Assembly: GCF_017094505.1 (NCBI RefSeq)
Contig: NZ_CP064787.1
Coordinates: 1,922,001 to 1,986,000, forward strand
DNA length: 64,000 nucleotides
Direction of reading: 5' to 3'
DNA from: Halapricum desulfuricans
GTDB taxonomy: Archaea; Halobacteriota; Halobacteria; Halobacteriales; Haloarculaceae
The position numbers and the translations under genes are program-made. Shown here one piece after another: positions 53,401-62,368 of this stretch (position 1 is the stretch's first letter; the number at the start of each line of letters is the position of its first letter). Below the pieces are notes generated by a model. It saw nothing but the letters and a program-made list of their open reading frames with translations. It ran no database searches and had not been told where the DNA came from.

Positions 53401-56057
53401 CTTGTAAGAGAAACACGAACAATAACGGCTGGCCGCTTCCGAACACGACTGACTTCAATTGGCACGACGATCTGCTCAAAGTGATTGAGTTGATCGACAA
53501 GGACGTGGGCGACGTATTCAAAGTCATTGAAGAAGGCGGGATTGGTGGTGGCAGTGACCATAGTCCAGTAACAGCCGAACTATTAACGTCGGGGTCGAAA
53601 TACAAATTCCCACTTGACGATCAGTATTCGGAACATTATCCACCATTTTCTGTCAACAACGGACGGGCACTCTGTTACTATAACTATGTAGATAGTATGG
53701 TATTGTACGACGTGTCCGATCCTGAAAACGTTACATTGGCATCGGAAATCCCAATACCGCAAAAGGACGACACTGGTGGTTCGGTAATCACTGAATCGGG
53801 CTTCGTCATTACCGCTGACTCCAATTGGGAATTGTGGGATGCGTCGGACCCATATAACCCGACTAAAATCACGGACGCCGCAACGACCGGGCAGAACAAT
53901 TTATGGTCAGACAATAATTATGAGCAATCTATTGCAGTTGTGGGCGATATTGTATACGCTACACAGTCGGAAAAAACAAACGTAGTGGATGTTGGTAGTG
54001 CAGACCCGGCTAATCCGTCACAAAAAATCAAGACAAGTGAAATTTGGCACAAAGACGACGGGGAATATAAATCTCAGAATGGGATAGCATACGACCCCGA
54101 GAAACAGCATTTGTACGTGTCCAGCGGTCAATATTATCTTTATTGGACTGCGTTAGATGTGGGGGCCGACCCGTTCGACCCGCCACGTTTAGGAAAAGTC
54201 GGCGCGCCACCAACGAGGGCGTTCCAGTACACATACACTGGTGGGAGTGGATTCGATACCAGTACCAACACGTACTGGTATTGGACCGAAGATGAGAACT
54301 ATTACTTTATTGAAGGGGCTGAAATTATCATCGATGAGCCGACCGGCGCGGTTGGCAGTGACCACGATCCGGTAACGGCTGAAGGTGTGACCGCTCAAGA
54401 ACGAGGGCGTCTTAATTTTCCCGAGAATATAAAGTTTGAAAGTTATACCGGAGACGCACACGCAAACGGTGGTTCATTAGTAACGGTAGTGAAAAATACT
54501 ACTGATTCTGACGACTATAGACTTTTACTATGGGACGTGTCTAATCCAGATAATCCGATACTTGCTAACGAGTGGCTAAATGTTACATACTCGCAACTCT
54601 ATCCCGTTATTACCGAAAGCGGGAACACACTAATATACAGATCATCTGGAACTTGGCATATCTACGATATATCAGACCCATATAATCCCACAGAAGTCTA
54701 TTCGGGTAATATGGCCCCGGCTGATAAAACGTTAGAAGCCGGTGGGGCTATTGGTGAAGTGGTTGTGTATCTCGAATATACTCATATGTATGTTTTTGAT
54801 CTTACCAATCCGTCTTCGCCTTCGGTTGAAGAGTATGAATTGTCACGATTTCCCAACCGTGACAATAGTTGGGACGAGATTTACGTCGATGTTAAAAATA
54901 AACACATATATGTTGGAATTGACTATTATTATGATGAAAAATTAGCATTTGACTTTTCGGGTGATGGAAAAACACCAGTTCCAATTGGTGTGTATAAGTC
55001 GGTCCCAAGAGAGACAGTGTGGAACGGCGATTACGGGGCGTATGACCATTCAACGAAAACGTGGTGGAACCTTATCAACAAGTGGCAAAATGAAACTAAT
55101 GTATATAAAGCCAACGTTGGCTACACCCTAACCTTCGGTAGGCCGACCGGCTCTGGCGGCAACGATAATCAGGTAACGGGTGAAAATTTCAATTTCGTAC
55201 AAAAGGGAACCGTATCTGTTCCAGCACCGCCGAGTGCTGATGTGAGTCTCCGAGATCCTGCATTCAGTGATAGATCAGATCCTGATGGTGTATCTTGGTA
55301 TTATACTATGACAGCAAATAATGGATATGCTGTAATCAGATCTTTCGGTCATGAATATACGTCAAGTAATGCAAGAAATACACATACAGCGTACTATCTC
55401 GTTGATCTTAAAACGGGATCAACTCACCTAATTCAGGAAAGGGATACTAACTTTGAAGGATTCCACATTACATCTGATGGATATTGTTATGGATTGAGAT
55501 TTGGAGATGATAGCAGTACGGATAAGTATAGCAGTTGGGACATTTCCGATCCAAACAATATCACACTAATAGACGACTTGGTAGATTTAGGAACGAGTAA
55601 AGCATCCGCAGATACATACGGGCATACTGTCGTTAGTGTCACTGATGATCACGCTGTTGGTGGATATGCTATGTCGTTGTGGTCTTTTGATGTTTCAGAC
55701 AGACTCAATCCGGTGATGAGATATGCTGAATCATACATACAACCGCACGGTGTGACTGGAGATGCTGGCTGGTATCGTGTGTTTGTAGATACGAAAAATA
55801 AAGAATCATATGTAGAAACAGATGCAGATTATTGGCCTCGCCATCCGCCGTATTATGTGTTTGATGTATCAGACCCCGGCAACATCACGCTTTCTGGAAC
55901 GGCGTCAGTTCCGCCCGCGTCTGCAACATTACCACAAAACGGAGAATCGTTGGTTGTTGACGAAATTACGAGTACCGCATTAGCCGGTTATGGATATTGG
56001 GACGAACCCGCTCCTGCTGGGTGGCGAGAGATGTTACTGTATGATGTGGTTTTCTAA
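53397..56057 (+). CDS. Tail fibre with three beta-propeller modules (LVIVD repeats)
   Basis: The 886-residue protein has a short N-terminal attachment part, then repeats of the type VLYDVSDPENVTLASEIP, LWDASDPYNPTKITD, DISDPYNPTEVYSG, WDISDPNNITLIDDLV: LVIVD beta-propeller blades. A linker GSDHSPVTAE near residue 53 recurs as GSDHDPVTAEG near 318 and, decayed, near 585, so three propeller modules stand in tandem. The third module is clearly more AT-rich than the rest and may have been acquired separately. It is probably the receptor-binding protein. The fibre lies between spike and gp25, an unusual place. Confidence 0.7.
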   Translation: MTCKRNTNNNGWPLPNTTDFNWHDDLLKVIELIDKDVGDVFKVIEEGGIGGGSDHSPVTAELLTSGSKYKFPLDDQYSEHYPPFSVNNGRALCYYNYVDSMVLYDVSDPENVTLASEIPIPQKDDTGGSVITESGFVITADSNWELWDASDPYNPTKITDAATTGQNNLWSDNNYEQSIAVVGDIVYATQSEKTNVVDVGSADPANPSQKIKTSEIWHKDDGEYKSQNGIAYDPEKQHLYVSSGQYYLYWTALDVGADPFDPPRLGKVGAPPTRAFQYTYTGGSGFDTSTNTYWYWTEDENYYFIEGAEIIIDEPTGAVGSDHDPVTAEGVTAQERGRLNFPENIKFESYTGDAHANGGSLVTVVKNTTDSDDYRLLLWDVSNPDNPILANEWLNVTYSQLYPVITESGNTLIYRSSGTWHIYDISDPYNPTEVYSGNMAPADKTLEAGGAIGEVVVYLEYTHMYVFDLTNPSSPSVEEYELSRFPNRDNSWDEIYVDVKNKHIYVGIDYYYDEKLAFDFSGDGKTPVPIGVYKSVPRETVWNGDYGAYDHSTKTWWNLINKWQNETNVYKANVGYTLTFGRPTGSGGNDNQVTGENFNFVQKGTVSVPAPPSADVSLRDPAFSDRSDPDGVSWYYTMTANNGYAVIRSFGHEYTSSNARNTHTAYYLVDLKTGSTHLIQERDTNFEGFHITSDGYCYGLRFGDDSSTDKYSSWDISDPNNITLIDDLVDLGTSKASADTYGHTVVSVTDDHAVGGYAMSLWSFDVSDRLNPVMRYAESYIQPHGVTGDAGWYRVFVDTKNKESYVETDADYWPRHPPYYVFDVSDPGNITLSGTASVPPASATLPQNGESLVVDEITSTALAGYGYWDEPAPAGWREMLLYDVVF

Positions 56058-56381
56058 ATGAAGGATCTTGCTATTGGCCCCGATTTCAACGTCATTGTTC
56101 CGGACGACCGGAACGACTTGGCGTTGGTTGATGGGCAAGAAGAGTTTGAACAGAACCTTGCCGTCTGGGTGACGGATTATTTCTACAGGGAGATCGGCTC
56201 GGTTGATGAGCCGAATGTCGAATCCAGGTTGGAATTGCAGGCGAGCCGGGTAGCGCGGTTGAATGATCGGATTGACAGTCTGGCTTCGATCTCGGTATCT
56301 CGGAGTGAGACGGAACCGAATACACTTGAGGTGCGGTTATTCTATCGGTCGGGCGAAGAGTTCGACTTTACGATTTCATAA
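56058..56381 (+). CDS. Baseplate wedge protein (gp25/GPW-like)
   Basis: The 107-residue protein has IGPDFNVIVPDDRNDLALVD and EEFEQNLAVWVTDYFYREIG then EVRLFYRSGEEFDFTIS, the 'EIxQNLxxxLxTxxGE' region of the GPW/gp25 family, in the standard place before gpJ. It builds the inner baseplate with gpJ and gpI. Confidence 0.75.
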   Translation: MKDLAIGPDFNVIVPDDRNDLALVDGQEEFEQNLAVWVTDYFYREIGSVDEPNVESRLELQASRVARLNDRIDSLASISVSRSETEPNTLEVRLFYRSGEEFDFTIS

Positions 56382-57629
56382 ATGACGATTGGAACAGACG
56401 GTCAATTCGAGCCGGATAGCGTCGAGTTTATTGTCCAAATGATGATGGACGATGCGAAACTCCAGCTTGGGTCTGACTTAAACGACGATGAAAAGGCCGT
56501 TATCCGGTTCTTCTATCAGCCGGTAGCAGAACGGTTACACGAAACATATGAGGACATTGGATCGGTTCTCGCGTCTTCACAGATCAAGTACGCTGAAGGC
56601 GCGGCTCTCGATCTACTTGTTGAGCGGATTGGTCTGTCTCGGTATCCCGCTGAGAAGGCGACTGGGACAGTGACGTTCTCTCGGGGGACGGCCGCAACGA
56701 CTGACTATACGATTCCGGCGGGAACTGTCGTCCAGACGGCAACCGAAGATCCGGTGAAGTTCCAGACCACCGAAGTCGTCTCGATCCTTTCGGGAACGAC
56801 CGAGATCGACGCGACCATTGAAGCAATCGATGGCGGTATTCGTGGAAACGTCGGGGCGAACACGATCACGGATTTCGAGAACAAGCCGGCTGGTGTCGAT
56901 GAAGTTAACAACGCCGTCGCAACCAGCGGGGGAAGCGACGAGGAACCCGATAACGAACTCCGGGAACGCGCTCTCCGTGAACTGTCCGAATCGAAGAGTG
57001 CCACGCCGGGTGCCATTCTGGATTCTGTTCGGGCGATGGACAAGGTGAGTTCGGCAACGATCTTTGTCAATAACACCGGGACGGATAACTCCGGATCGGG
57101 TGGGCTGTCTGATCACGCATTTGAGGTCGTCGTTGATGGAACGGCAACGGACGAGGAGATTGCACAGACGATTCTTGAGAAAATGCCGGCCGGGGCGACT
57201 CCATTTGGGGGCGCTCACGGAACGCTGGCGACGGCTCCGGGAACACTTTCGAACGGGCAGAGTATCGACGTTTCATTCAGTTGGGCGAATCCGGTGCAGA
57301 TTTATGTGGACGCCGAGTTTGAGGTGACTGGCGATTACGCTGGCGATGAAGACGTTGAGAACGCGATTGTGTCCTATATCGGCGGTACCCTAAACAGCGG
57401 GAACATTGCCACGGGTAGGGTCAATCTCTTCGATGAAGTGCTGTATGGCGAGATCGAGTATGCGATCCGGTCGGTGACTGGCGTGTACGACGTAACCAGC
57501 CTTCAAATCAAGAAGGGTAGTTCTGGGACGTGGACCACGGGTAATATTCAGATGAACGACGACGAGACGCCCACGGCAGACGCAACGGATGGGTCGCTCT
57601 CGATTACGTCTTCGGTGATTAACCAATGA
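56382..57629 (+). CDS. Baseplate J-like protein
   Basis: The 415-residue protein has LASSQIKYAEGAALDLLVER, GLSRYPAEKATGTVTFSRGT, TIPAGTVVQTATEDPVKFQT and GGIRGNVGANTITDFENKPA, which is the diagnostic 'G-T-V-x-T/GNVxxxxI' layout of the baseplate J/gp47 family, then NELRERALRELSESKSATPG. It is a wedge component that drives sheath contraction. Confidence 0.85.
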   Translation: MTIGTDGQFEPDSVEFIVQMMMDDAKLQLGSDLNDDEKAVIRFFYQPVAERLHETYEDIGSVLASSQIKYAEGAALDLLVERIGLSRYPAEKATGTVTFSRGTAATTDYTIPAGTVVQTATEDPVKFQTTEVVSILSGTTEIDATIEAIDGGIRGNVGANTITDFENKPAGVDEVNNAVATSGGSDEEPDNELRERALRELSESKSATPGAILDSVRAMDKVSSATIFVNNTGTDNSGSGGLSDHAFEVVVDGTATDEEIAQTILEKMPAGATPFGGAHGTLATAPGTLSNGQSIDVSFSWANPVQIYVDAEFEVTGDYAGDEDVENAIVSYIGGTLNSGNIATGRVNLFDEVLYGEIEYAIRSVTGVYDVTSLQIKKGSSGTWTTGNIQMNDDETPTADATDGSLSITSSVINQ

Positions 57630-58249
57630 CGGATGATACCACTATCGACATTACTCGGGGGCTTCCGTCGTATTTCCCGAAGGACGAAAACAGTCCAAAT
57701 TACAAACTGCTCTCGGCAATCGGAGAAGCGATTGACAATGCCGAAGCAGAGTTATCGTCCGTCAGTGATCAGATGGACCCGGAGACCGCAACGGAAATGG
57801 CGGCACTCCGGGAACAGGGTCGGCTTGTTAATGTGTTTCCACGGGCCGGAGAATCCATTGAGTCGTATCGAGAGCGGGTTCTGATTGCCTACAAGAAACT
57901 AACTTCTGAGGGAACAATCGAGAATCTGCTTGAGTATATTTCTCTGCTACTGGGCATTGATAAGACGACCATTACGTATATCGAGACGGACGAGAATGGT
58001 TTTGCTTTGTTTGACGTACCGTCCGACGCACCGGACAATTTGAACGTCAGTAGGCAGGATTTCGTGAACATTCTGGATCAGTCTACAGCGGCTGGATTCC
58101 GGATCGGGGTTCAGGTCTCAACTGGTTCGTTCACGTATCGGTCGGAGAGTGATTATCTGAATACGATCAACGATCCCGACAAGGGGTACGATGATCACAG
58201 CACGGGAACGGTTGAGGGCGGTACCTATTCGAGTATTCTAAACGCATAA
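57626..58249 (+). CDS. Baseplate wedge protein I-like (207 aa)
   Basis: ATG overlaps the gpJ stop. GLPSYFPKDENSPNYKLLSA and VSDQMDPETATEMAALREQG, RAGESIESYRERVLIAYKKL are typical of gpI/YmfQ-like wedge proteins that follow gpJ. Its C-terminus is extended and beta-rich (VQVSTGSFTYRSESDYL). Confidence 0.7.
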   Translation: MTDDTTIDITRGLPSYFPKDENSPNYKLLSAIGEAIDNAEAELSSVSDQMDPETATEMAALREQGRLVNVFPRAGESIESYRERVLIAYKKLTSEGTIENLLEYISLLLGIDKTTITYIETDENGFALFDVPSDAPDNLNVSRQDFVNILDQSTAAGFRIGVQVSTGSFTYRSESDYLNTINDPDKGYDDHSTGTVEGGTYSSILNA

Positions 58250-58250
58250 A

Positions 58251-58934
58251 ATGGCAGACTACACAACTTATCTTCCGACGTGGGGTAGCACAGGTGTCGC
58301 ACCCCCGTCCGGATATGCATACGCAGGCGAGGAACAGCCGGTAGACGCGTTCGATAATTTCGTTGTCTACAATCAGAATGAAGACATTAAATATCTGGTC
58401 GGGCTAACGAACGACCGACTGGAATCCGGCCTTGGGTCGAGTTATCCGGCCTCTCCTGAAAACGGAGAGTTGTTCTGGAATACTGGAACCCAGACACTTG
58501 AACTATACGACGACGCCGCGACGATGTGGAAGGGGCTGGCGTTCGACGCTGATCTGACGGCTCACGCGACGGACACGGCGAATCCCCACAGTGTAACAGC
58601 GGCTCAGGCCGGCGCTATTGAGGACGCGACCGGAACGGTTGATGAGACCCACCTTTCGTTCGACACCGCAACACAGGCCGAACTGGACGCTCACGCGACG
58701 GATACGGCGAACCCGCACAACACGGACGCGACCCAGGTCGGGGCGCTTCCGATTGTTGGTGGCACAATGTCGGGGAAGATCGATATGAGCCAGTTCGATA
58801 TTTGTAACGTTGTCGTCGATCCGCTGGCGGCTGATCCGACAGAACCGACGCAGGGCCAGATTTGGTTCAGGACGGATACTGGAACGTGGCACGGCTACAA
58901 CGGGACTTCTACAGTCCAATTCAGTACAGTATAA
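58251..58934 (+). CDS. Collar-type tail fibre (227 aa)
   Basis: An N-terminal adaptor (YLPTWGSTGVAPPSGYAYAG) is followed by repeats ATDTANPHSVTAAQAGAIED and HATDTANPHNTDATQVGALP, the 'HxxxxANPHxVTxxQxGA' repeat common in phage side fibres, then MSGKIDMSQFDICN and a short C-terminus. It is a second fibre protein, distinct from the propeller fibre. Confidence 0.75.
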   Translation: MADYTTYLPTWGSTGVAPPSGYAYAGEEQPVDAFDNFVVYNQNEDIKYLVGLTNDRLESGLGSSYPASPENGELFWNTGTQTLELYDDAATMWKGLAFDADLTAHATDTANPHSVTAAQAGAIEDATGTVDETHLSFDTATQAELDAHATDTANPHNTDATQVGALPIVGGTMSGKIDMSQFDICNVVVDPLAADPTEPTQGQIWFRTDTGTWHGYNGTSTVQFSTV

Positions 58935-59158
58935 TGGCGAGCGAGTTAGACACGATGACCACACTTCCCGCCCTTGGGGATCTCACCTATCGGGAGTGGC
59001 ACGCGTTCATCAATGGGCTGTATTCGGGATTCGTTTGGGGACACCGGCAACACCCTTACGGGCGAGAACGGCATTACTGGCGGGCCGGGTATATGATCGG
59101 AACGATGGTCCGATATACGGGTCTCGCACTGTTGTATCGAGAGATTAAGCGAGAATAG
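58934..59158 (+). CDS. Small protein at the end of the late operon (74 aa)
   Basis: ATG overlaps the upstream TAA. Aromatic- and Arg-rich (LTYREWHAFINGLYSGFVWG; RERHYWRAGYMIGTMVRYTG), amphipathic. Not recognised. As the last late gene it could assist fibre assembly or membrane interaction. Confidence 0.5.
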   Translation: MASELDTMTTLPALGDLTYREWHAFINGLYSGFVWGHRQHPYGRERHYWRAGYMIGTMVRYTGLALLYREIKRE

Positions 59159-59357
59159 TTTTATTCTGAAAAGGCGAAGCCGTATAATCGCCGCTGTTGC
59201 ATTTCTTTGAGTACCCGAAGGGGATTAGACCTGGACGGAAAAGAAACGCGTTAGGGAGCGTCGGTCACGGGGCCGCCGTCTATCGGTTTTGGATGTGCTG
59301 TATCGAAAGGGAGCAAGCCGTCGATCTACTTTTTTCAGGCTTGTTCCCCGGTACGCT
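59159..59357. terminator. Intergenic end of late operon
   Basis: About 200 nt with TTTTATTCTG directly after the last late stop, then a degenerate CCCC-TTCG-GG hairpin remnant (around 59214-59224, minus reading). No ORF. It probably terminates both the late and the convergent integrase transcripts. Confidence 0.35.
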
Positions 59358-59507
59358 CTATCTGAGGTAGCGTTCGAGGTCGCGGTCGAACTCTTCCAGC
59401 ACCTGTGCATCAGGCTCGGAAAGTTTCCCGCTGTGTAGGGCCTCTTGAACGCGTTCTTTTACAAGGACCGCCGCGCGCGGGGCTGGTTTCAACGACATAG
59501 TACCCAT
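59358..59507 (-). CDS. Small protein downstream of the integrase (49 aa)
   Basis: ATG 59507 (a second in-frame ATG is at 59498) to TAG 59358: MGTMSLKPAPRAAVLVKERV then QEALHSGKLSEPDAQVLEEF DRDLERYLR-like ending. The C-terminal helix resembles the start of the SAM-like domain of haloarchaeal integrases, so it may be a remnant of another recombinase or an excisionase-type helper. It follows the integrase on the same strand. Confidence 0.45.
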   Translation of the reverse strand: MGTMSLKPAPRAAVLVKERVQEALHSGKLSEPDAQVLEEFDRDLERYLR

Positions 59508-59569
59508 ACGTTCTTTGCGGTCTTAAATGTATCGGTTCCTTGATAATTCTGGAAGGGGTCTTCTGGGTT

Positions 59570-60670
59570 CTACCCCATCCCATCGAGTGCGTCTTTGCGG
59601 TCTTCTATCGGCGCTTGATCGTACTTCATCGTCGTTCTGGGTGACTTGTGCCGGAGTTGGACCTGAGCCGCCGCGAGGTCTTCTTCCCGGGTCATATACG
59701 TCCCGACCGAATGCCGGATCGAATACCAACTCATTTGCCGGTGTTCATAGTTGATTCCGGCTTCATCGCATAGATTGTGCAACAGCCCCCGGAGCGACGT
59801 TGACTGATAGCGGTTTCCGTATCGGGTAAGCCACAGCGCGTCGGTGTTGTCGTACTTTGGGTAGGTCTTCCGCTCTTCGACCCACCGCCGCAGGGCGTCG
59901 GCTGTCCGGTCAGTGAGCGCCGCGATCCAGTTGCCCTCGTTTTTGGACGACTCTTCTTTCGGGATTCGTAGCACGCCGTTATCGGTGTCCACCCACCGGA
60001 TGCTTGCCCGCTCAACCTCGACCGGTCTAAGTCCGGCGTCGAGTGAGGCCCCGACGAGACTGGGGATCTTCCAGCCGTTCGCGCGGTCGAAGTCAGCGTC
60101 GGTTACGTCTTCTTTGGGTTTCTCGAATCGCTGGGCGAGGTAGGCTTCCCATCGATCTCGTTCTTCTCCACGGACACTGGTTGGGGCGGGAACTGTGCCA
60201 TATTCCAAGGAGACTTCCCGAATTGCTTGGCGTTCGTCCTGTGTGAGAAAGTCGCGCGGGGCGTGTTGATTGACCGAGAACGAGAACTCAGAGTCATAGT
60301 CGAAGTTCTTGCCCCGCTGGTTATTCCAATAGTTGAAGACCCGCTTGAGGCACTTCTGGGCGGTGTGAACGTAACTGTCGCTGTAGTCGTCTTCCGAGAG
60401 AAGTAGGCTATCGAGATAGTCGTCTGCTTCTTCGGGGGTGAGACTGATTGTGTAGGTCTTGTCTCGGTCCCACTTCCAGCGATAGAAGCGGTCAATGTGA
60501 TAGGTGACGTTTCGAACCGTGCCATCCGCGTATCCTTTTCGTTTTTGTGGGTTCTTGCCACGCTTGGAGAGCCAGTTGAGGAGTTTCCGTTTATAGTCAG
60601 TGTAATCGGTCAGTTTGCGGCTATTGAGCCGGGCTTCGACTGGTTCGGTGACGGTCGGAATCCGGGTCAT
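59570..60670 (-). CDS. int: Tyrosine recombinase (integrase)
   Basis: The 366-residue protein has an N-terminal SAM-like core-binding region (DYTDYKRKLLNWLSKRGKNP) and the catalytic residues R215 (LDAGLRPVEVER), R319 (SWYSIRHSVGTYM; the usual HxxR has Tyr in place of His), H341 (LRHKSPRTTMKY) and Y350. It lies about 155 nt from the tRNA-Gly 3' end, as expected for an element integrated there. Unlike the viral early genes it has a Shine-Dalgarno-like AAGGAG 9 nt before ATG. It integrates and excises the genome. Confidence 0.85.
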   Translation of the reverse strand: MTRIPTVTEPVEARLNSRKLTDYTDYKRKLLNWLSKRGKNPQKRKGYADGTVRNVTYHIDRFYRWKWDRDKTYTISLTPEEADDYLDSLLLSEDDYSDSYVHTAQKCLKRVFNYWNNQRGKNFDYDSEFSFSVNQHAPRDFLTQDERQAIREVSLEYGTVPAPTSVRGEERDRWEAYLAQRFEKPKEDVTDADFDRANGWKIPSLVGASLDAGLRPVEVERASIRWVDTDNGVLRIPKEESSKNEGNWIAALTDRTADALRRWVEERKTYPKYDNTDALWLTRYGNRYQSTSLRGLLHNLCDEAGINYEHRQMSWYSIRHSVGTYMTREEDLAAAQVQLRHKSPRTTMKYDQAPIEDRKDALDGMG

Positions 60671-60824
60671 ATTATTTAACTCCTTTGCTGTGAGCCTGAT
60701 ACGTTTCGCTAATCGCCAGACGGCGGCGTTGTGTTGTTCTATTGATTCGATAATACTCAGGGGTTCGGGGCATTTCTTTCACTCCGAATCCCGATAAAAT
60801 CGCAAGACGCAACGCGGCTTGTGA
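60671..60824 (-). promoter_or_regulatory. Integrase leader and attachment-region DNA
   Basis: Contains AAGGAG before the integrase ATG and an imperfect inverted repeat GGGGTTCGGGG / CTCCGAATCCC (about 60750-60795) that could be recombinase or excisionase binding sites. No ORF. Confidence 0.4.
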
Positions 60825-60895
60825 TGCGCCGGCCGGGATTTGAACCCGGGCCATGAGCTTGGAAGGCTCAGGTCCTACCACTAGACCACCGGCGC
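60825..60895 (-). tRNA. tRNA-Gly (anticodon UCC), provirus attachment site
   Basis: Full cloverleaf: acceptor GCGCCGG/CCGGCGC, D-arm with GTCTAGTGGTAGGAC, anticodon arm TGAGC-CTTCCAA-GCTCA with anticodon TCC, T-arm CCGGG-TTCAAAT-CCCGG, and discriminator A. The provirus integrase lies on its 3' side, and viral genes start there, so the virus uses its 3' half as attB and restores it on integration. The second attachment copy should lie left of the window. Confidence 0.92.
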
Positions 60896-61029
60896 TCGTT
60901 CGCTGTACTCACGTCGCGCCGTGCATCGACGGACTTCGTCCGTCTCAACACCGGCGCGCTCGTCACTGCGTTCCCCACGCCTTCTGAGTCGGGCGCTGAC
61001 GTTCGCACTCGCCAGTTGCGGACGGGCCA

Positions 61030-61707
61030 CTAAGGGTGTTTCCCTTCGGACTCGCCCTCCCTCTGACCCCGGACCTCCGCGTAGCAGTTCCCGCTGGAGA
61101 CGCGAACGCTCGCGACCTGCAGCTCGCTCGCCGCCAGATCGGCCTCGAACTCCGCCGGCGCGTAGATGTGATAAAAACGCGGTACGACGTCCCCGTCCGG
61201 GAGCGTCCAGTCGATCGTCGTGTCGAAGCCGTTCGCGGCGTCCGGGTCCGCGTCGAACCGATCGTGCGCCGTGCTCCAGGCGCTGACCAGCCCCCGCCCC
61301 TCCGTGCGGAGGACCCGGCCCAGCTCGTTCAGGCTCTCGACTCGATGCTCCCGAGTGGGAAGGTGATGCAGCGTCGCGACGTAGACCGCCAGCCCGACGC
61401 TGTCGGCGCGGAGCGGCAACCGCGTGGCGTCTCCCTGTACGAGCCGCGCTCCCGGCTCGTCGAGCCGCTCCCGGGCGACCCCCAGCAGGTTCCGACTGAC
61501 GTCCAGCGCCACGACGCGGTCCGCGCGCTCCCCGAGGACGGCCGCGTGGCGGCCGTTACCACATCCCACGTCGAGCCCGACGGCGACCGACTCACTCCCC
61601 TCGAGAAACGTCTCGACTTCCGGCCAGGGATGCGCGCGCGTCTCCGCGAAGTGGTCCGCGATCGTCTCGTAGGTCTCGCGGACGTTCCGGGCGTCGGCGT
61701 CGTCCAT
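61030..61707 (-). CDS. Class I SAM methyltransferase (Trm9/ubiE-like)
   Basis: ATG 61707 gives 225 residues with VGLDVGCGNGRHAAVLGERA (motif I), VVALDVSRNLLGVARERLDE, VQGDATRLPLRADSVGLAVY (motif IV) and LHHLPTREHRVESLNELGRV then LRTEGRGLVSAWSTAHDRFD, the Trm9-like pattern for tRNA wobble-uridine or similar methylation. It is the first host gene beyond the tRNA and has the acidic, GC-rich host character. Confidence 0.7.
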   Translation of the reverse strand: MDDADARNVRETYETIADHFAETRAHPWPEVETFLEGSESVAVGLDVGCGNGRHAAVLGERADRVVALDVSRNLLGVARERLDEPGARLVQGDATRLPLRADSVGLAVYVATLHHLPTREHRVESLNELGRVLRTEGRGLVSAWSTAHDRFDADPDAANGFDTTIDWTLPDGDVVPRFYHIYAPAEFEADLAASELQVASVRVSSGNCYAEVRGQREGESEGKHP

Positions 61708-61750
61708 ACTCAACGCTTGCCGACGAGCCGTATCCGCGTTTCGGATGTCG

Positions 61751-61984
61751 CTAGTGCTGTTCGTGCTCCACCCGCCAGGTCGTCGCGTTCGTGTACGACC
61801 ACTTCTCGACGAGCAACTCCGAGGACGACTCCGCGATACGCCCGAGGACGCTACCGATCTCTTTCGGCGAGAGGTCCAGTTCCTCCGCGAGGAACTTGCT
61901 CTTGACGTAGATCGGCTCTTTCCCGACACGCTCCCGGAGATGGGTCTCGACGCGCCGGCGTTTGTCCGCCGTCGCTTGCGACAT
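61751..61984 (-). CDS. Conserved haloarchaeal small winged-helix protein (77 aa)
   Basis: ATG 61984 (MSQATADKRRRVETHLRERV) with KSKFLAEELDLSPKEIGSVL and LLVEKWSYTNATTWRVEHEQ, the pattern of a small haloarchaeal conserved family (DUF7123-like) of winged-helix type. Likely a chromosomal regulator. Start overlaps the upstream stop by one base. Confidence 0.65.
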   Translation of the reverse strand: MSQATADKRRRVETHLRERVGKEPIYVKSKFLAEELDLSPKEIGSVLGRIAESSSELLVEKWSYTNATTWRVEHEQH

Positions 61985-62265
61985 CAGCGATCGGCCTCCC
62001 CGGTCGGCTCTGTCGCCATCGACGCGAGCACGTCGGCGTCGATCCGCGGCTGGTGGCGGTGTCCGACGAGCAGACAGGCAATGTTCGCGCCGATCAACGC
62101 GACGATCACGACCAGCGGTCCGTCGAGGGCGAGCGCCGCGAGATATCCCAGGGGCAGGAGAATCGACCCCCAGAACGCCGCGGCCTCGACGGCGGTGACA
62201 ACCTGTCCGAAGACGAGGGCAGGGAGGCGACCGAGTCGCTGGAGAGCGGGTTCGGGGCGGCTCAT
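61984..62265 (-). CDS. Small two-helix membrane protein (93 aa)
   Basis: ATG 62265 (MSRPEPALQRLGRLPALVFG); two hydrophobic segments (VVTAVEAAAFWGSILLPLGY and LVVIVALIGANIACLLVGHR). Host gene co-transcribed with the 61984 gene. Function unknown. Confidence 0.6.
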   Translation of the reverse strand: MSRPEPALQRLGRLPALVFGQVVTAVEAAAFWGSILLPLGYLAALALDGPLVVIVALIGANIACLLVGHRHQPRIDADVLASMATEPTGEADR

Positions 62266-62368
62266 ATCGGGAACCACGTCCGAGACCTGCCAAAAGCCAC
62301 CGGAAGCTCAAACGAGCATTTGAGAGTCCAGCGAAATCCCTTTCTCTCCCGGCCGTGACCCATGCAGT

